From: an uncultured Dokdonia sp.
Lineage (GTDB): Bacteria; Bacteroidota; Bacteroidia; Flavobacteriales; Flavobacteriaceae
Assembly: GCA_947503305.1 (NCBI GenBank)
Contig: CANNDF010000001.1
Coordinates: 62,001 to 126,000 of the forward strand
Reading direction: 5' to 3'
Length of the DNA: 64,000 nucleotides
The notes under the pieces were generated by a model that was given only the letters and a program-made list of their open reading frames with translations, was not told the origin of the DNA and ran no database searches. This document shows positions 54,516 to 63,636 of the stretch, piece by piece. Made by a program: the position numbers and the translations under genes. Within the stretch, counting starts at the first letter, position 1. Each line of letters begins with the position of its first letter.

Positions 54516-54559
54516 AGTATTTCGTTTGGCTAAAAATTAGTTGTTTCTTTGTGCTATAA

Positions 54560-56194
54560 ATGAACATTACATCTACACCGTTATCTAAAGTTAAAAGATG
54601 CCTATATTATATAGGCACATTACTTTTTATGGCATTAAGTTTAATGAATTGTGCTAAGAGAGGATCTCCTACTGGAGGCCCTAAAGATAGTATTCCTCCC
54701 GTATTTATAAAATCTGATCCTTCTAATTACACTACAAATTTTGATGGAGATCAAATACGAATATATTTTGATGAATATATAAAACTTGAGGATTACCAAA
54801 AACAACTTATTGTATCTCCCCCTTTAAAGAGCAGTAATATATCCCCTCAAGGATCTGCAGCAAAATATATTAATATTGCTATTAATGATACCTTAGAACC
54901 TAATACAACATATGTATTCAATTTTGGACAAAGCATTGTAGATAATAATGAAGGTAATCCCTACTCTTATTTTAAATATGTAATGTCTACGGGAGATTAT
55001 ATAGATAGTCTGGTTGTAAAAGGAGAGATTATTGATGAGTTAAAAAGTACTCCCGATAATTTTGTATCTGTCGTTCTTTATGCTGTAGATAGCACTCTTA
55101 CAGACTCTATAGTTTACAGAGATCCTCCTCGATATATAACCAATACATTAGATAGTCTTACTTCTTTTGAAATAAGTAACCTTAAAGAAGGAACCTATAT
55201 GCTTATTGCTATGAAAGATGAAGATGCAAATCTTACGTTCCAACCCAACAAAGATAAAATTGCTTTTTTAAGTGAATTCATAACGGTTCCTAGTGATAGC
55301 ACCTATACCTTAAAACTTTTTAAAGAAACTCCAGCTACAAAATCATCTCGCCCTAGGCATATAGCATCAAATAGAATTTCTTTTGGAGTTTCAGGACCTG
55401 TAGATAGCTTATCTATAAATTTACTTTCTGAAGTCCCACAAGACTTTTCATCTACGATATCAAAGCAATATAATGCAGATACACTGTATTACTGGTTTCA
55501 GCCTAAACCTGAATTAGATTCCTTAGTTTTTGAAGTAACGGGGCCTGACTATCGAGATACCTTAGTAACCAGATTACGATCTCCAAAAATAGATTCATTA
55601 ACATTTACAACCATCTCAGGTCAAGGGTTGGTATTGGAAAAACCGTATGAGTTTTATAGCAATATTCCTATGGGCAAACTCCAAGACAGCCTAATTACCG
55701 TTATAAAAGATTCTATCCCTATTGATTTTAAACTTTCAACATCCGAAAGAAATACAAAATTTTCACTAGCATTTACTACTGAAGAAAAAAGTAAATATAC
55801 AATCCATGCATTACCAGGAGCATTTACAGATTTTTTAGGAAACGTAAATGATACCCTTAAATTCACAACAAATACACGTGAGTATTCTGACTATGGGAAT
55901 ATAAAAATGACACTGGTGAATGCAAAAGATTTTCCTTACATCGTTAGACTTACAGATCTGAAAGGTAACATTATAGAAAAACAGTATCTTACAGAAGAGA
56001 CTGTTTTTAGTTTTAATACCTTAAAACCAGGTCAATATCTTATACAGCTTGTCATAGACGAAAATAAAAATGGGTTATATGACACTGGAAATTATCTGGA
56101 AAAAAGACAACCTGAGCGTGTTATAAACTACCCTGGAATTATAGAGATAAATGCTAGTTGGTATAAAGAAGAAACATTTACACTAAAAGATTAA
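54560..56194 (+). CDS. Ig-like (Big_5) domain lipoprotein
   Basis: 544 aa: lipobox (ALSLMNCAKRGSPTGGPKDS) and the PPVFIKSDPSNYTTNFDGDQ start of a Big_5 Ig-like domain, then FDEYIKLEDYQKQLIVSPP, further beta domains, and a terminal SdrD-like piece (ENKNGLYDTGNYLEKRQPE). It is a common Bacteroidetes outer-membrane lipoprotein of unknown role. Its 3' end overlaps the convergent nitrilase gene by 17 bp. Confidence 0.87.
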   Translation: MNITSTPLSKVKRCLYYIGTLLFMALSLMNCAKRGSPTGGPKDSIPPVFIKSDPSNYTTNFDGDQIRIYFDEYIKLEDYQKQLIVSPPLKSSNISPQGSAAKYINIAINDTLEPNTTYVFNFGQSIVDNNEGNPYSYFKYVMSTGDYIDSLVVKGEIIDELKSTPDNFVSVVLYAVDSTLTDSIVYRDPPRYITNTLDSLTSFEISNLKEGTYMLIAMKDEDANLTFQPNKDKIAFLSEFITVPSDSTYTLKLFKETPATKSSRPRHIASNRISFGVSGPVDSLSINLLSEVPQDFSSTISKQYNADTLYYWFQPKPELDSLVFEVTGPDYRDTLVTRLRSPKIDSLTFTTISGQGLVLEKPYEFYSNIPMGKLQDSLITVIKDSIPIDFKLSTSERNTKFSLAFTTEEKSKYTIHALPGAFTDFLGNVNDTLKFTTNTREYSDYGNIKMTLVNAKDFPYIVRLTDLKGNIIEKQYLTEETVFSFNTLKPGQYLIQLVIDENKNGLYDTGNYLEKRQPERVINYPGIIEINASWYKEETFTLKD

Positions 56195-56957
56195 AAGTAT
56201 CTTTATCTTCTAGAAATGGAAGCTTTTTACGAGTTGTTTCTATATGCTTTTTTGATAAGCTAGCTGTACTAATCTTTTCTTCGGCTTTAGAAAAAACGAC
56301 CTCATCTCCTAGAACATCATATATCGCCGAATGGCCTGTATACTCTAGTCCATTTCCATCCAGTCCTATACGATTTACACCTATGCAATAACTCATGTTT
56401 TCTATAGCTCTAGCTTTAAGTAATGTGTCCCATGCAGAAATACGAGCCTTAGGCCAATTTGCAACATAGAGTAAAACATCATAATCTATGGTATTTCTTG
56501 CAAAAACAGGAAAACGTAAATCATAGCATATCTGTGGAAATATTTTCCATCCTAAATATTCTATGCAAATAGCATGCTGTCCTTCTGTATATTTTTCTCC
56601 CTCCCCAGCCATCATAAATCGATGACGTTTGTCATAAAATTGAACCATCCCTTCTGGGGTTACAAACAAAAATCGATTATAGTATTTACCTTTTTCTGTA
56701 ATCATTATACTTCCGCAGATTGCAGCATTTTGTTTTGCTGCAAATACTTTTAACCACTCTGTTGTCTCCCCTTCCATAGTATCTGCATATGCCTCAGGAT
56801 TCATACTAAATCCTGTCGTAAACATTTCAGGTAAAACGATAAGTTGAATTTCATTTGGGACTTTTTCTATGAGATGTTCCAAATGAGTTCTATTGGCTTC
56901 TGGATTTTCCCATAGTAAATGGGTTTGTATCAGTGCAACTTTCAATTCTTTTTCCAT
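56178..56957 (-). CDS. Carbon-nitrogen hydrolase (omega-amidase type)
   Basis: 259 aa nitrilase-superfamily enzyme with the Glu-Lys-Cys triad: IVLPEMFTTGFSMNPE, FYDKRHRF and FPQICYDLRFPVFARN. Length and motif context fit the YafV/Nit2 omega-amidase group, which hydrolyses alpha-ketoglutaramate or alpha-ketosuccinamate in methionine salvage-type transamination. A methionine aminotransferase-like gene ends the window (63.6 kb); the two often cooperate. Confidence 0.92.
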   Translation of the reverse strand: MEKELKVALIQTHLLWENPEANRTHLEHLIEKVPNEIQLIVLPEMFTTGFSMNPEAYADTMEGETTEWLKVFAAKQNAAICGSIMITEKGKYYNRFLFVTPEGMVQFYDKRHRFMMAGEGEKYTEGQHAICIEYLGWKIFPQICYDLRFPVFARNTIDYDVLLYVANWPKARISAWDTLLKARAIENMSYCIGVNRIGLDGNGLEYTGHSAIYDVLGDEVVFSKAEEKISTASLSKKHIETTRKKLPFLEDKDTFNLLV

Positions 56958-57060
56958 AAAATCAAAGATACAATGTTTTAAAACTTGTCTATATTATAGA
57001 TCATAATAGTCTATCACCTTCAATTATAATAGGTATCTATTTTTCATGATCATTTCTCCG

Positions 57061-57068
57061 TAACTTTG
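57061..57068 (+). promoter_or_regulatory. -7 box of the cNMP/CBS/DUF294 operon
   Basis: TAACTTTG matches TANNTTTG, 17 bp upstream of the ATG at 57086. Confidence 0.5.
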
Positions 57069-57085
57069 ATATCGTATATCTACCT

Positions 57086-58993
57086 ATGAAAAATACTATA
57101 GCATATCGTATATATGACTTTTTAAAACAGTTTCCCCCCTTTAATTTTATGTCTAAAAAGGACCTGCTAGAAATTTGTGATTTGGCACAGGTTATCTACC
57201 TACATAAAGATCAAGTCCTTTTTAATCGGGATGATGACTATGGATCCCATTTTTATATTGTACAACAGGGGGCAATCAAGTTATCCCGCCCGTCCCATGA
57301 TCGGATAAAAGTAGTAGATATCTGTGATGAAGGAGATCTTTTTGGATTACGTGTAACTCATGAAGATATGTATCGCACTACGGCTACGGCAAATGAAGAA
57401 ACTATCATTTATGCCTTACCTATGGCAACTTTTTCTAGCTTTGCAGCATCAAATAAAGCAATTTCAAACTATCTCATTGCTAGTTTTGCTTCTAACATAA
57501 AAGATCCATATACATTAGAAACAAGTGGTCAATTATTAACAGATTACAACCCCGATAGAGCTCAGAACCTATTTGGTATATCACAAGCTAGATTTTCTGA
57601 AAAAGTAATCCAAATCACTCCAAAAGCTTCCATACAAAAAGCAGCTGCTCTAATGAAAAAACATGAGATAGGTTGTCTTGTTATAGCTGAAGAAGAAATT
57701 CCTATAGGTATTTTAACCAATCGTGATTTACGGAATACAATTGCTAGCGGGAATTTAAAACAAGAAACCCTTGTTAAAGATATAATGAGTGCTCCTGTAA
57801 TTTGTACGACTCCAAAAGTAACCGTAGGGCAAGCACAACTACTTTTACTTAAAAACGGTATAAGTCATCTTGTTCTTACAGAAGATGGTACCTCTGCTAC
57901 AAAAATAAAAGGAATCTTAAGTAAACACGACATCGTGGTTTCTTTTGGTAATAGCCCTACAGAACTTATAAAAGAAATTAAACGAGCTCCAAAAACAAAA
58001 GATCTCAGACATGCGTGGTCTAAAGCTAATATTCTTTTGAGCAGGTATTTAAATCAAAATTTACCGCTATCACATATCCTGAACATCTTTGGAGAACTAA
58101 AAGATGCTTTGATTGCTCGAGCTATGGAATTATCACTTCGTAAAATGGCAACACCACCTCCTGTCCCGTTTGTATGGCTTGCTTTAGGTAGTCAAGGTCG
58201 TAAAGAGCAATTGCTATATACAGATCAAGATAATGCGTTACTGTATACTGATGTTTCTGATGATCAAAATGACCAAGCTAAAACATATTTCTTAAAATTA
58301 GCCAATCGTATGAATAAACGCCTTCATAAAATAGGCTATGACTATTGTCCAGCAGATATGATGGCGAGTAATCCTCTATACTGTCTATCTCTTTCTGAAT
58401 GGAAAGCTCAATTTTCTGAATGGATCTCTTATCCTTCCCCAAAAAGTATTCTGTTATCAGGTATCTTTTTTGACTACACCCCTTTTTATGGTGATCAGAG
58501 TTTATCCAATGCTCTTACTGAGCACATCAGAGAAGAACTTAACAAAGGCCCCTTGTTAATAAGACATATGGCAAAAAATGCTTTAAGAAACCCTCCTCCC
58601 ATGAGCTTTTTTAGACAATTCTTAGTAGAGTCTAATGGAGATCATAAAGATTTTTTTGATATTAAAAGTAGGGCCATTGCACCTCTTATAGATGCTGGAC
58701 GCGTATTAGCATTAGGGCAAGGGATGTTAACCCATAAGCATACATCAACTCGATTTACACAACTCGCTGAGATAGATACTCCTAATAGAGAATTATTTGA
58801 AAGTGCATCATATGCTTTTAAAGCATTACTTAAATTTCGTACCAAAAGAGGACTTGCTCAAAACGATAATGGTCGTTTTATTAAACTTGAAGAGCTCACA
58901 AAAATTGAAAAATTAAAATTAAAACGATGTTTTAAGACATTAAGAGACGTTCAGGAAGTGATTCGTATACGATACCAAACACAACATATTTAA
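57086..58993 (+). CDS. cNMP-binding / CBS / DUF294 nucleotidyltransferase-like protein
   Basis: 635 aa. Domains in order: cyclic-nucleotide-binding (about 12-130; FYIVQQGAIKLSRPS), a CBS pair (about 170-300; GCLVIAEEEIPIGILTNRDL, HLVLTEDGTSATKIKGIL), DUF294 nucleotidyltransferase (about 345-460; LALGSQGRKEQLLYTDQDNA with GS and DxD) and its C-terminal helical domain. GlnD-like sensing and nucleotidylation are suggested by family; the target is unknown. It is followed by a DnaQ-type exonuclease with a 1-bp overlap; this pair recurs next to acetate metabolism genes in other bacteria. Confidence 0.92.
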   Translation: MKNTIAYRIYDFLKQFPPFNFMSKKDLLEICDLAQVIYLHKDQVLFNRDDDYGSHFYIVQQGAIKLSRPSHDRIKVVDICDEGDLFGLRVTHEDMYRTTATANEETIIYALPMATFSSFAASNKAISNYLIASFASNIKDPYTLETSGQLLTDYNPDRAQNLFGISQARFSEKVIQITPKASIQKAAALMKKHEIGCLVIAEEEIPIGILTNRDLRNTIASGNLKQETLVKDIMSAPVICTTPKVTVGQAQLLLLKNGISHLVLTEDGTSATKIKGILSKHDIVVSFGNSPTELIKEIKRAPKTKDLRHAWSKANILLSRYLNQNLPLSHILNIFGELKDALIARAMELSLRKMATPPPVPFVWLALGSQGRKEQLLYTDQDNALLYTDVSDDQNDQAKTYFLKLANRMNKRLHKIGYDYCPADMMASNPLYCLSLSEWKAQFSEWISYPSPKSILLSGIFFDYTPFYGDQSLSNALTEHIREELNKGPLLIRHMAKNALRNPPPMSFFRQFLVESNGDHKDFFDIKSRAIAPLIDAGRVLALGQGMLTHKHTSTRFTQLAEIDTPNRELFESASYAFKALLKFRTKRGLAQNDNGRFIKLEELTKIEKLKLKRCFKTLRDVQEVIRIRYQTQHI

Positions 58994-59649
58994 TGAAGTG
59001 GCCTTGGAAACATACTAAAGAGTATCCAGAATTTTGGAATACGTATGTAAACGCTTTCGCGAAAGCGAACCCCAAATCATTAACCGAATCACGTTTTGTT
59101 TCTTTTGATACTGAAACGACAGGTCTAGATGTTAAAAATGATAAAATACTTTCTATTGGAGCCGTTGCATTACAACAAAATACAATCTCAGTAATGGATA
59201 GTTTTGAACTCTATATAAAGCAAGAGCAATACAATCCAGAAAGTGCTCCCATACATGGAATTTTAAAACATGGTGAGTATAAAAAAGTAAACGAAATAGA
59301 TGCTATAAAACGTTGCTTAGATTTTATAGGAACTGATATCTTAGTAGGACATCATGTAGGTTTTGATCTGGCGATCATAAACAACACTTTAAAACGCTAC
59401 GGCCTTGGCAAATTAAAGAATAAAGCTCTTGATACAGGAACACTGTACAAACGATTATTACATCCTGTAAACTATGCGCTTATTAAGAATGTATATACGC
59501 TCGATGAGTTAAGCGAGGCACTTAAAATACCTGTATATGACAGACATACTGCTTCTGGAGATGCAATGATTACTGCTCTAGCATTTATAAAAATATGTAC
59601 CCGTCTTAATTCTCACGGGAAACTTAAACTTAAAGATCTTTTTAAATGA
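58993..59649 (+). CDS. DnaQ-like DEDDh 3'-5' exonuclease
   Basis: 218 aa. Exo I FVSFDTETTGLDVKNDKILS (DxE), Exo II LVGHHVGFDLAIINN and Exo III YDRHTASGDAMITA (HxxxxD) define a DEDDh exonuclease. It is not the DNA polymerase III epsilon gene by context. It overlaps both neighbours (1 bp and 4 bp), so it is translationally coupled with the cNMP/CBS/DUF294 protein, and the two probably share a function. The N-terminus includes an in-frame palindrome copy that reads NAFAKAN. Confidence 0.9.
   Translation: MKWPWKHTKEYPEFWNTYVNAFAKANPKSLTESRFVSFDTETTGLDVKNDKILSIGAVALQQNTISVMDSFELYIKQEQYNPESAPIHGILKHGEYKKVNEIDAIKRCLDFIGTDILVGHHVGFDLAIINNTLKRYGLGKLKNKALDTGTLYKRLLHPVNYALIKNVYTLDELSEALKIPVYDRHTASGDAMITALAFIKICTRLNSHGKLKLKDLFK
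59052..59067. repeat. CGCTTTCGCGAAAGCG palindrome, copy 9
   Basis: Perfect copy inside the exonuclease gene (residues about 20-26, NAFAKAN). Confidence 0.95.
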
Positions 59650-60302
59650 TAACCCAAAACACCCTCTTTATTTTTGATATTGATGGAACACTTACTGATA
59701 GCATTCCAACCTATTTAAAAGTAATTACTAAAGTACTAGCAGATATTGGGCTTAAGGATATCGATACTGATTATGATAATTATAAACATCACACCGATCG
59801 GTATGCATTAGAATATAATTATGAGCGAAATTTTGGTCAAAAACCTCCAGATGATTTGCGTCATAAATTAGATAACTTATTGGACATAGAATTGTCTAAA
59901 CATGCTCCAGTACAAGAAATTAAAGGGGCTAGAAAAACATTAACAAACTTACAAAAAGAAGGGATTCCATTTTCTTATGGAACAGGAGCTTTTCCAAAAG
60001 CATCTATTCAGAAATTGGTAGCTGCAAACATCTTATGTATCCCAGAAGTACTAGCCACTTCGATTACAAGTGTCTCTCGAGAAGGATTTGTAAAAGAAGC
60101 TATTTATAAATCTGAGGTATTCTACAATAAGACTACTTTTGATCATATTATTGCTGTAGGGGATGGATTATGGGATTTAAAAGCTGCGCAAAATTTAGGC
60201 ATCGATTTTTTAGGGGTAGGCATAAAGAATAAAGATATTATGATGGACAATGGATGTAAAAACTGGATAGAAGATTTTACGAATTTTCAAGTAAATCCAT
60301 AA
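59646..60302 (+). CDS. HAD-family hydrolase
   Basis: 218 aa HAD phosphatase: motif I FIFDIDGTLTDS, motif II region PFSYGTGAF, and motif IV AVGDGLWDLKAA. Probably a phosphoglycolate-phosphatase-like enzyme. It overlaps the exonuclease by 4 bp, as third gene of the operon, and overlaps the convergent ankyrin gene by 26 bp. Substrate unknown. Confidence 0.9.
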   Translation: MITQNTLFIFDIDGTLTDSIPTYLKVITKVLADIGLKDIDTDYDNYKHHTDRYALEYNYERNFGQKPPDDLRHKLDNLLDIELSKHAPVQEIKGARKTLTNLQKEGIPFSYGTGAFPKASIQKLVAANILCIPEVLATSITSVSREGFVKEAIYKSEVFYNKTTFDHIIAVGDGLWDLKAAQNLGIDFLGVGIKNKDIMMDNGCKNWIEDFTNFQVNP

Positions 60303-60747
60303 GTGGCTTTACCCCTTGCATTTTTGCATGGTCATAAGCTTTATGACCGCGATCATCTTTATAGGAAGCATCTGCTCCATGTTCTAGAAGTAGTCTAGCT
60401 ATGTCTGCCTGAGCAAAAGTAGCTGCATAAATTAATGCTGTAGCATTATTAAAATTTACAGCATTTACATCTGCACCATGAGATATAAGGAGCTTAGCAA
60501 TTGCTGGATATCCTTTAAAACAAACACCCATTAACGCTGTATTCCCAGATCCATCTTTTGCATTTATATCTGGTTTACATTTAAGGATTATTTCTGCTAT
60601 TTCTTGATGTCCATAATAGGTGGCCAGTAGTAATGGTGTTGACCCTCTAGCATCTTTAATATTTACTAGTTCTGGATGTGCATTTAATATCTTTGAAACA
60701 GTATCAATCACTCCTTCACGAATAGCATCAAATAGTTCATTATTCAT
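60277..60747 (-). CDS. Ankyrin-repeat protein
   Basis: 156 aa from the ATG at 60747 (MNNELFDAIREGVIDTVSKI); the longer frame adds eight untypical residues. About four ankyrin repeats: RGSTPLLLATYYGHQEIAEI, SGNTALMGVCFKGYPAIAKL, NNATALIYAATFAQADIARL and RGHKAYDHAKMQG. Cytosolic, probably a protein-binding module; bacterial homologues often accompany catalase, but none is nearby. Confidence 0.9.
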   Translation of the reverse strand: MNNELFDAIREGVIDTVSKILNAHPELVNIKDARGSTPLLLATYYGHQEIAEIILKCKPDINAKDGSGNTALMGVCFKGYPAIAKLLISHGADVNAVNFNNATALIYAATFAQADIARLLLEHGADASYKDDRGHKAYDHAKMQGVKPLMDLLENS

Positions 60748-60923
60748 GTCTTCAATATATAAAAAAACCACCTATTATATACCTTATTTTGTTTAACAAT
60801 GTCCTTTTTTATTTCTCTAATTATAAAACAACGTTCAACGTAATATAAAATCAACTACTACTGACTTCTTTTATTTTAAAAAATGGTGCCACTTAAAACC
60901 TAATTAATAATAAATCATTTTCA

Positions 60924-60931
60924 TAGCTTTG
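60924..60931 (+). promoter_or_regulatory. -7 box of the serine hydrolase gene
   Basis: TAGCTTTG matches TANNTTTG, 17 bp upstream of the ATG at 60949. Confidence 0.5.
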
Positions 60932-60948
60932 AATAAATCATTTATCTC

Positions 60949-62094
60949 ATGAGACTCTATATCCTAGTTAGCTGCTTATTTATTTCTATGGTATCCTATA
61001 CGCAAGAATATTATTTCCCAGAGCGAAATGCGGTTTGGGAAACAATCCCTGTAAAAGAAGCCGGAATGGATAGTAAAATAGTCAAAGAAAGTATTGCTTT
61101 TGCAAATGCAAACGAATATTCTGGCTCAAGAGATTTACGTATTGCAATTCTTGAAGGTTTTAAAAGAGAACCTTTTCATCAGATTTTAGGTCCTACTAAA
61201 AAGAGAGGGGGGCCTGCGGGGATGATTCTTAAAAAAGGAAAAATAGTTGCACAATGGGGAGATATCAAACGTGTAGATATGACTTTTTCTGTAACAAAAA
61301 GTTTTCTGTCTACTATAGCGGGACTTGCAGTAGATCAACATCTTATTGCTAGTATTGATGATCAAATGGATAGATATATTTGGGATGGTACTTTTAATGG
61401 GAAACACAATAGTCAGATCACATGGCGCCATTTATTACAACAAAATAGTGCCTGGCAAGGGATCCTTTGGGGAGGTAAAGATTGGGCAGATCGTCCACCC
61501 CGAGAAGGAGGATTAGATGACTGGCAATATGCAACTCCCAAATCTCCTGGTAGTGTTATGGAATATAATGATGTAAGAGTAAATGTACTTGCCTATAGCC
61601 TCACTCATCTATGGCGCAAACCCTTACCACAAGTCCTTAAAGAAGAAATTATGGATAAGATAGGCGCCTCTACAACATGGCGCTGGCATGGATATAAAGA
61701 CGCCTGGACAGAAATAGACGGAATACAAATGAAATCTGTAACAGGCGGGGGACATAGTGGCGCTGGGATTTTTATTTCTGCAGAGGATATGGCTCGTTTT
61801 GGATTACTTTTTTTAAATGACGGACAATGGAGAAATACGCGATTAATTTCTTCACAATGGATACAACAAGCCACTCAACCTTCTGTACCTAATGTGAATT
61901 ATGGTTTTATGTGGTGGTTAAACAAAAAAGGGCCCAGACATTGGGAAGGTCTAGATGAAGATATTTTTTATGCTGCTGGATTTGGAGGAAATTTCATCAT
62001 CATTGATAAAAAAAATGATCTTGTTGTTGTTACCCGATGGTTAGAACCTAATAAAATTGGAGAGTTTATGAAACTACTCTCTAAGGCATTCTAA
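60949..62094 (+). CDS. Serine hydrolase (beta-lactamase/AmpC fold)
   Basis: 381 aa with a signal peptide (about 1-19). Class C beta-lactamase-like motifs: SVTKSF (SxxK), MEYNDVRVN (YxN) and GGGHSGAGI (third element). Such proteins act as periplasmic esterases or peptidases, rarely as real beta-lactamases. It is followed 1 bp later by a DUF2459 gene, likely co-transcribed. Confidence 0.9.
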   Translation: MRLYILVSCLFISMVSYTQEYYFPERNAVWETIPVKEAGMDSKIVKESIAFANANEYSGSRDLRIAILEGFKREPFHQILGPTKKRGGPAGMILKKGKIVAQWGDIKRVDMTFSVTKSFLSTIAGLAVDQHLIASIDDQMDRYIWDGTFNGKHNSQITWRHLLQQNSAWQGILWGGKDWADRPPREGGLDDWQYATPKSPGSVMEYNDVRVNVLAYSLTHLWRKPLPQVLKEEIMDKIGASTTWRWHGYKDAWTEIDGIQMKSVTGGGHSGAGIFISAEDMARFGLLFLNDGQWRNTRLISSQWIQQATQPSVPNVNYGFMWWLNKKGPRHWEGLDEDIFYAAGFGGNFIIIDKKNDLVVVTRWLEPNKIGEFMKLLSKAF

Positions 62095-62095
62095 T

Positions 62096-62749
62096 ATGAG
62101 GTTGGTAAGGGTATTTTTAAAAGGGATCTGTTATATATTTCTTATTCCTATAAGCTACCTGCTTATTTCATTAATTCTATCATATATCCCTGTTTCAGAA
62201 ACCTCTGGAGAAGCTTCAAAAACTAAACACGTATACCTCACTACCAATGGAGTACATCTTGACATTGTCATGCCCAAAGAATATATGTCCTCAGATTTAA
62301 AAAAAGATCTCATTGCAAGACAAAGCAATCGTTATTTTGCTTTTGGGTGGGGGGAAGAAAATTTTTACATTAATACGCCTACGTGGGGAGATCTTACTTT
62401 TTCTACAGCTTTTACAGCTGCTTTTTTAGATAATAAAACACTCGTTCATATAACTAGGTATAACTCCAAACGGGAAAAATGGGTCAAAGTCCCTATTACA
62501 GAAACACAACTTAAAAAGCTTAATACGTTTCTAATAGAAACTTTTACATATTCAGAAAATGGGGAGAAAATACGTATTCCCACAAAAGGATATACACCTA
62601 GTAGAGATGATTTTTATAGAGCACGTGGCAAATATGCATTTTATAAAACATGTAATAGTTGGGTAAATACAGGACTTAAGCAAAGTGATCTTAAAGGAAG
62701 TCTATGGACCCCTTTTGACTTTGGGGTATTACATCACTATAGAGATTGA
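62096..62749 (+). CDS. TIGR02117/DUF2459 family protein
   Basis: 217 aa with one N-terminal transmembrane helix (about 8-32). VYLTTNGVHLDIVMP, FAFGWGEENFYINTPTWGDL and FYKTCNSWVNTGLKQ match the TIGR02117/DUF2459 family, which resembles NlpC-like folds with a conserved Cys in TCNSW. Function unknown. It lies directly after the serine hydrolase gene. Confidence 0.85.
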   Translation: MRLVRVFLKGICYIFLIPISYLLISLILSYIPVSETSGEASKTKHVYLTTNGVHLDIVMPKEYMSSDLKKDLIARQSNRYFAFGWGEENFYINTPTWGDLTFSTAFTAAFLDNKTLVHITRYNSKREKWVKVPITETQLKKLNTFLIETFTYSENGEKIRIPTKGYTPSRDDFYRARGKYAFYKTCNSWVNTGLKQSDLKGSLWTPFDFGVLHHYRD

Positions 62750-62752
62750 TTT

Positions 62753-63619
62753 TTACTGGATATTTAAAAAAATATGTGCCATGAAGTCAAGAAGCATTGG
62801 TTTTATAAGATCTGGTCTCCCCCAAGCAATCTCATGACCTGTATCAGGAGTTGTTATATTCTTAATATTAGGAAAAACTTTCTTAGTATAGTACACATTT
62901 TCATAGGGTACAATATCATCTATATCTCCATGAATATGTAATACAGGTACTATTACTTTATCCCAGTCATCTTCTATACGTGCTAGTTCTTGTGCATGTA
63001 CTGTTTTCTCATCTCCTGCTACACGATACCCAGTAGGTACTAACCAACGAGTAATCCACCATTGTGTAAATTTAGACTGCCAGATTTTCTTTTCATTAGT
63101 AGGGTCTATAGCTGGTGATATCATAACGACTCCCTTAACCTTAGTATTCAAAACGGCTAACCTAGCTGCTAGGGGTCCGCCATATGAAGAACCTATGGCA
63201 ATAACATTCTCCAGTTCATATTTATCTAGTAAAGCACTCATTATTTGAGCTTGCTTATCTATAGAAGTTATCTCATTTCCAAAGTTTGAATATCCATATC
63301 CCGGTCTATCTACAGCATGAAGATTTGCTTTAGAAATCAATAGAGAATCTGTAAGATATCTATTCCAAGCAGAGAGTGAACTTGGAGACCCGTGAAAAAA
63401 TACTATGTTACTATTTGAATCAGATTGCTTTATATGTTGAACTCTGATCTTTAAATCAAGACTATCTATTTCAAAATAACTTATCTCAGTATCAATGTTT
63501 TCATTTTCAAAACGCTCATATATTTCTTGATCACTAGCACGCCATTGTAGCACTGTACATGATGATAATAAGATCATCACGCAACACAAATACAGGTGTT
63601 TTATTATTCTAGAACTCAT
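62753..63619 (-). CDS. Alpha/beta hydrolase lipoprotein
   Basis: 288 aa with lipobox (VMILLSSCTVLQ). Hydrolase fold with IVFFHGSPSSLSAWN (oxyanion), IAIGSSYGGPLAARLA (Ser nucleophile), HGDIDDIVPY (Asp) and TPDTGHEIAW (His), so the triad is complete. It is probably an outer-membrane-attached esterase. Substrate unknown. Confidence 0.9.
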   Translation of the reverse strand: MSSRIIKHLYLCCVMILLSSCTVLQWRASDQEIYERFENENIDTEISYFEIDSLDLKIRVQHIKQSDSNSNIVFFHGSPSSLSAWNRYLTDSLLISKANLHAVDRPGYGYSNFGNEITSIDKQAQIMSALLDKYELENVIAIGSSYGGPLAARLAVLNTKVKGVVMISPAIDPTNEKKIWQSKFTQWWITRWLVPTGYRVAGDEKTVHAQELARIEDDWDKVIVPVLHIHGDIDDIVPYENVYYTKKVFPNIKNITTPDTGHEIAWGRPDLIKPMLLDFMAHIFLNIQ

Positions 63620-63636
63620 TATAAATAAGGTTCTTA

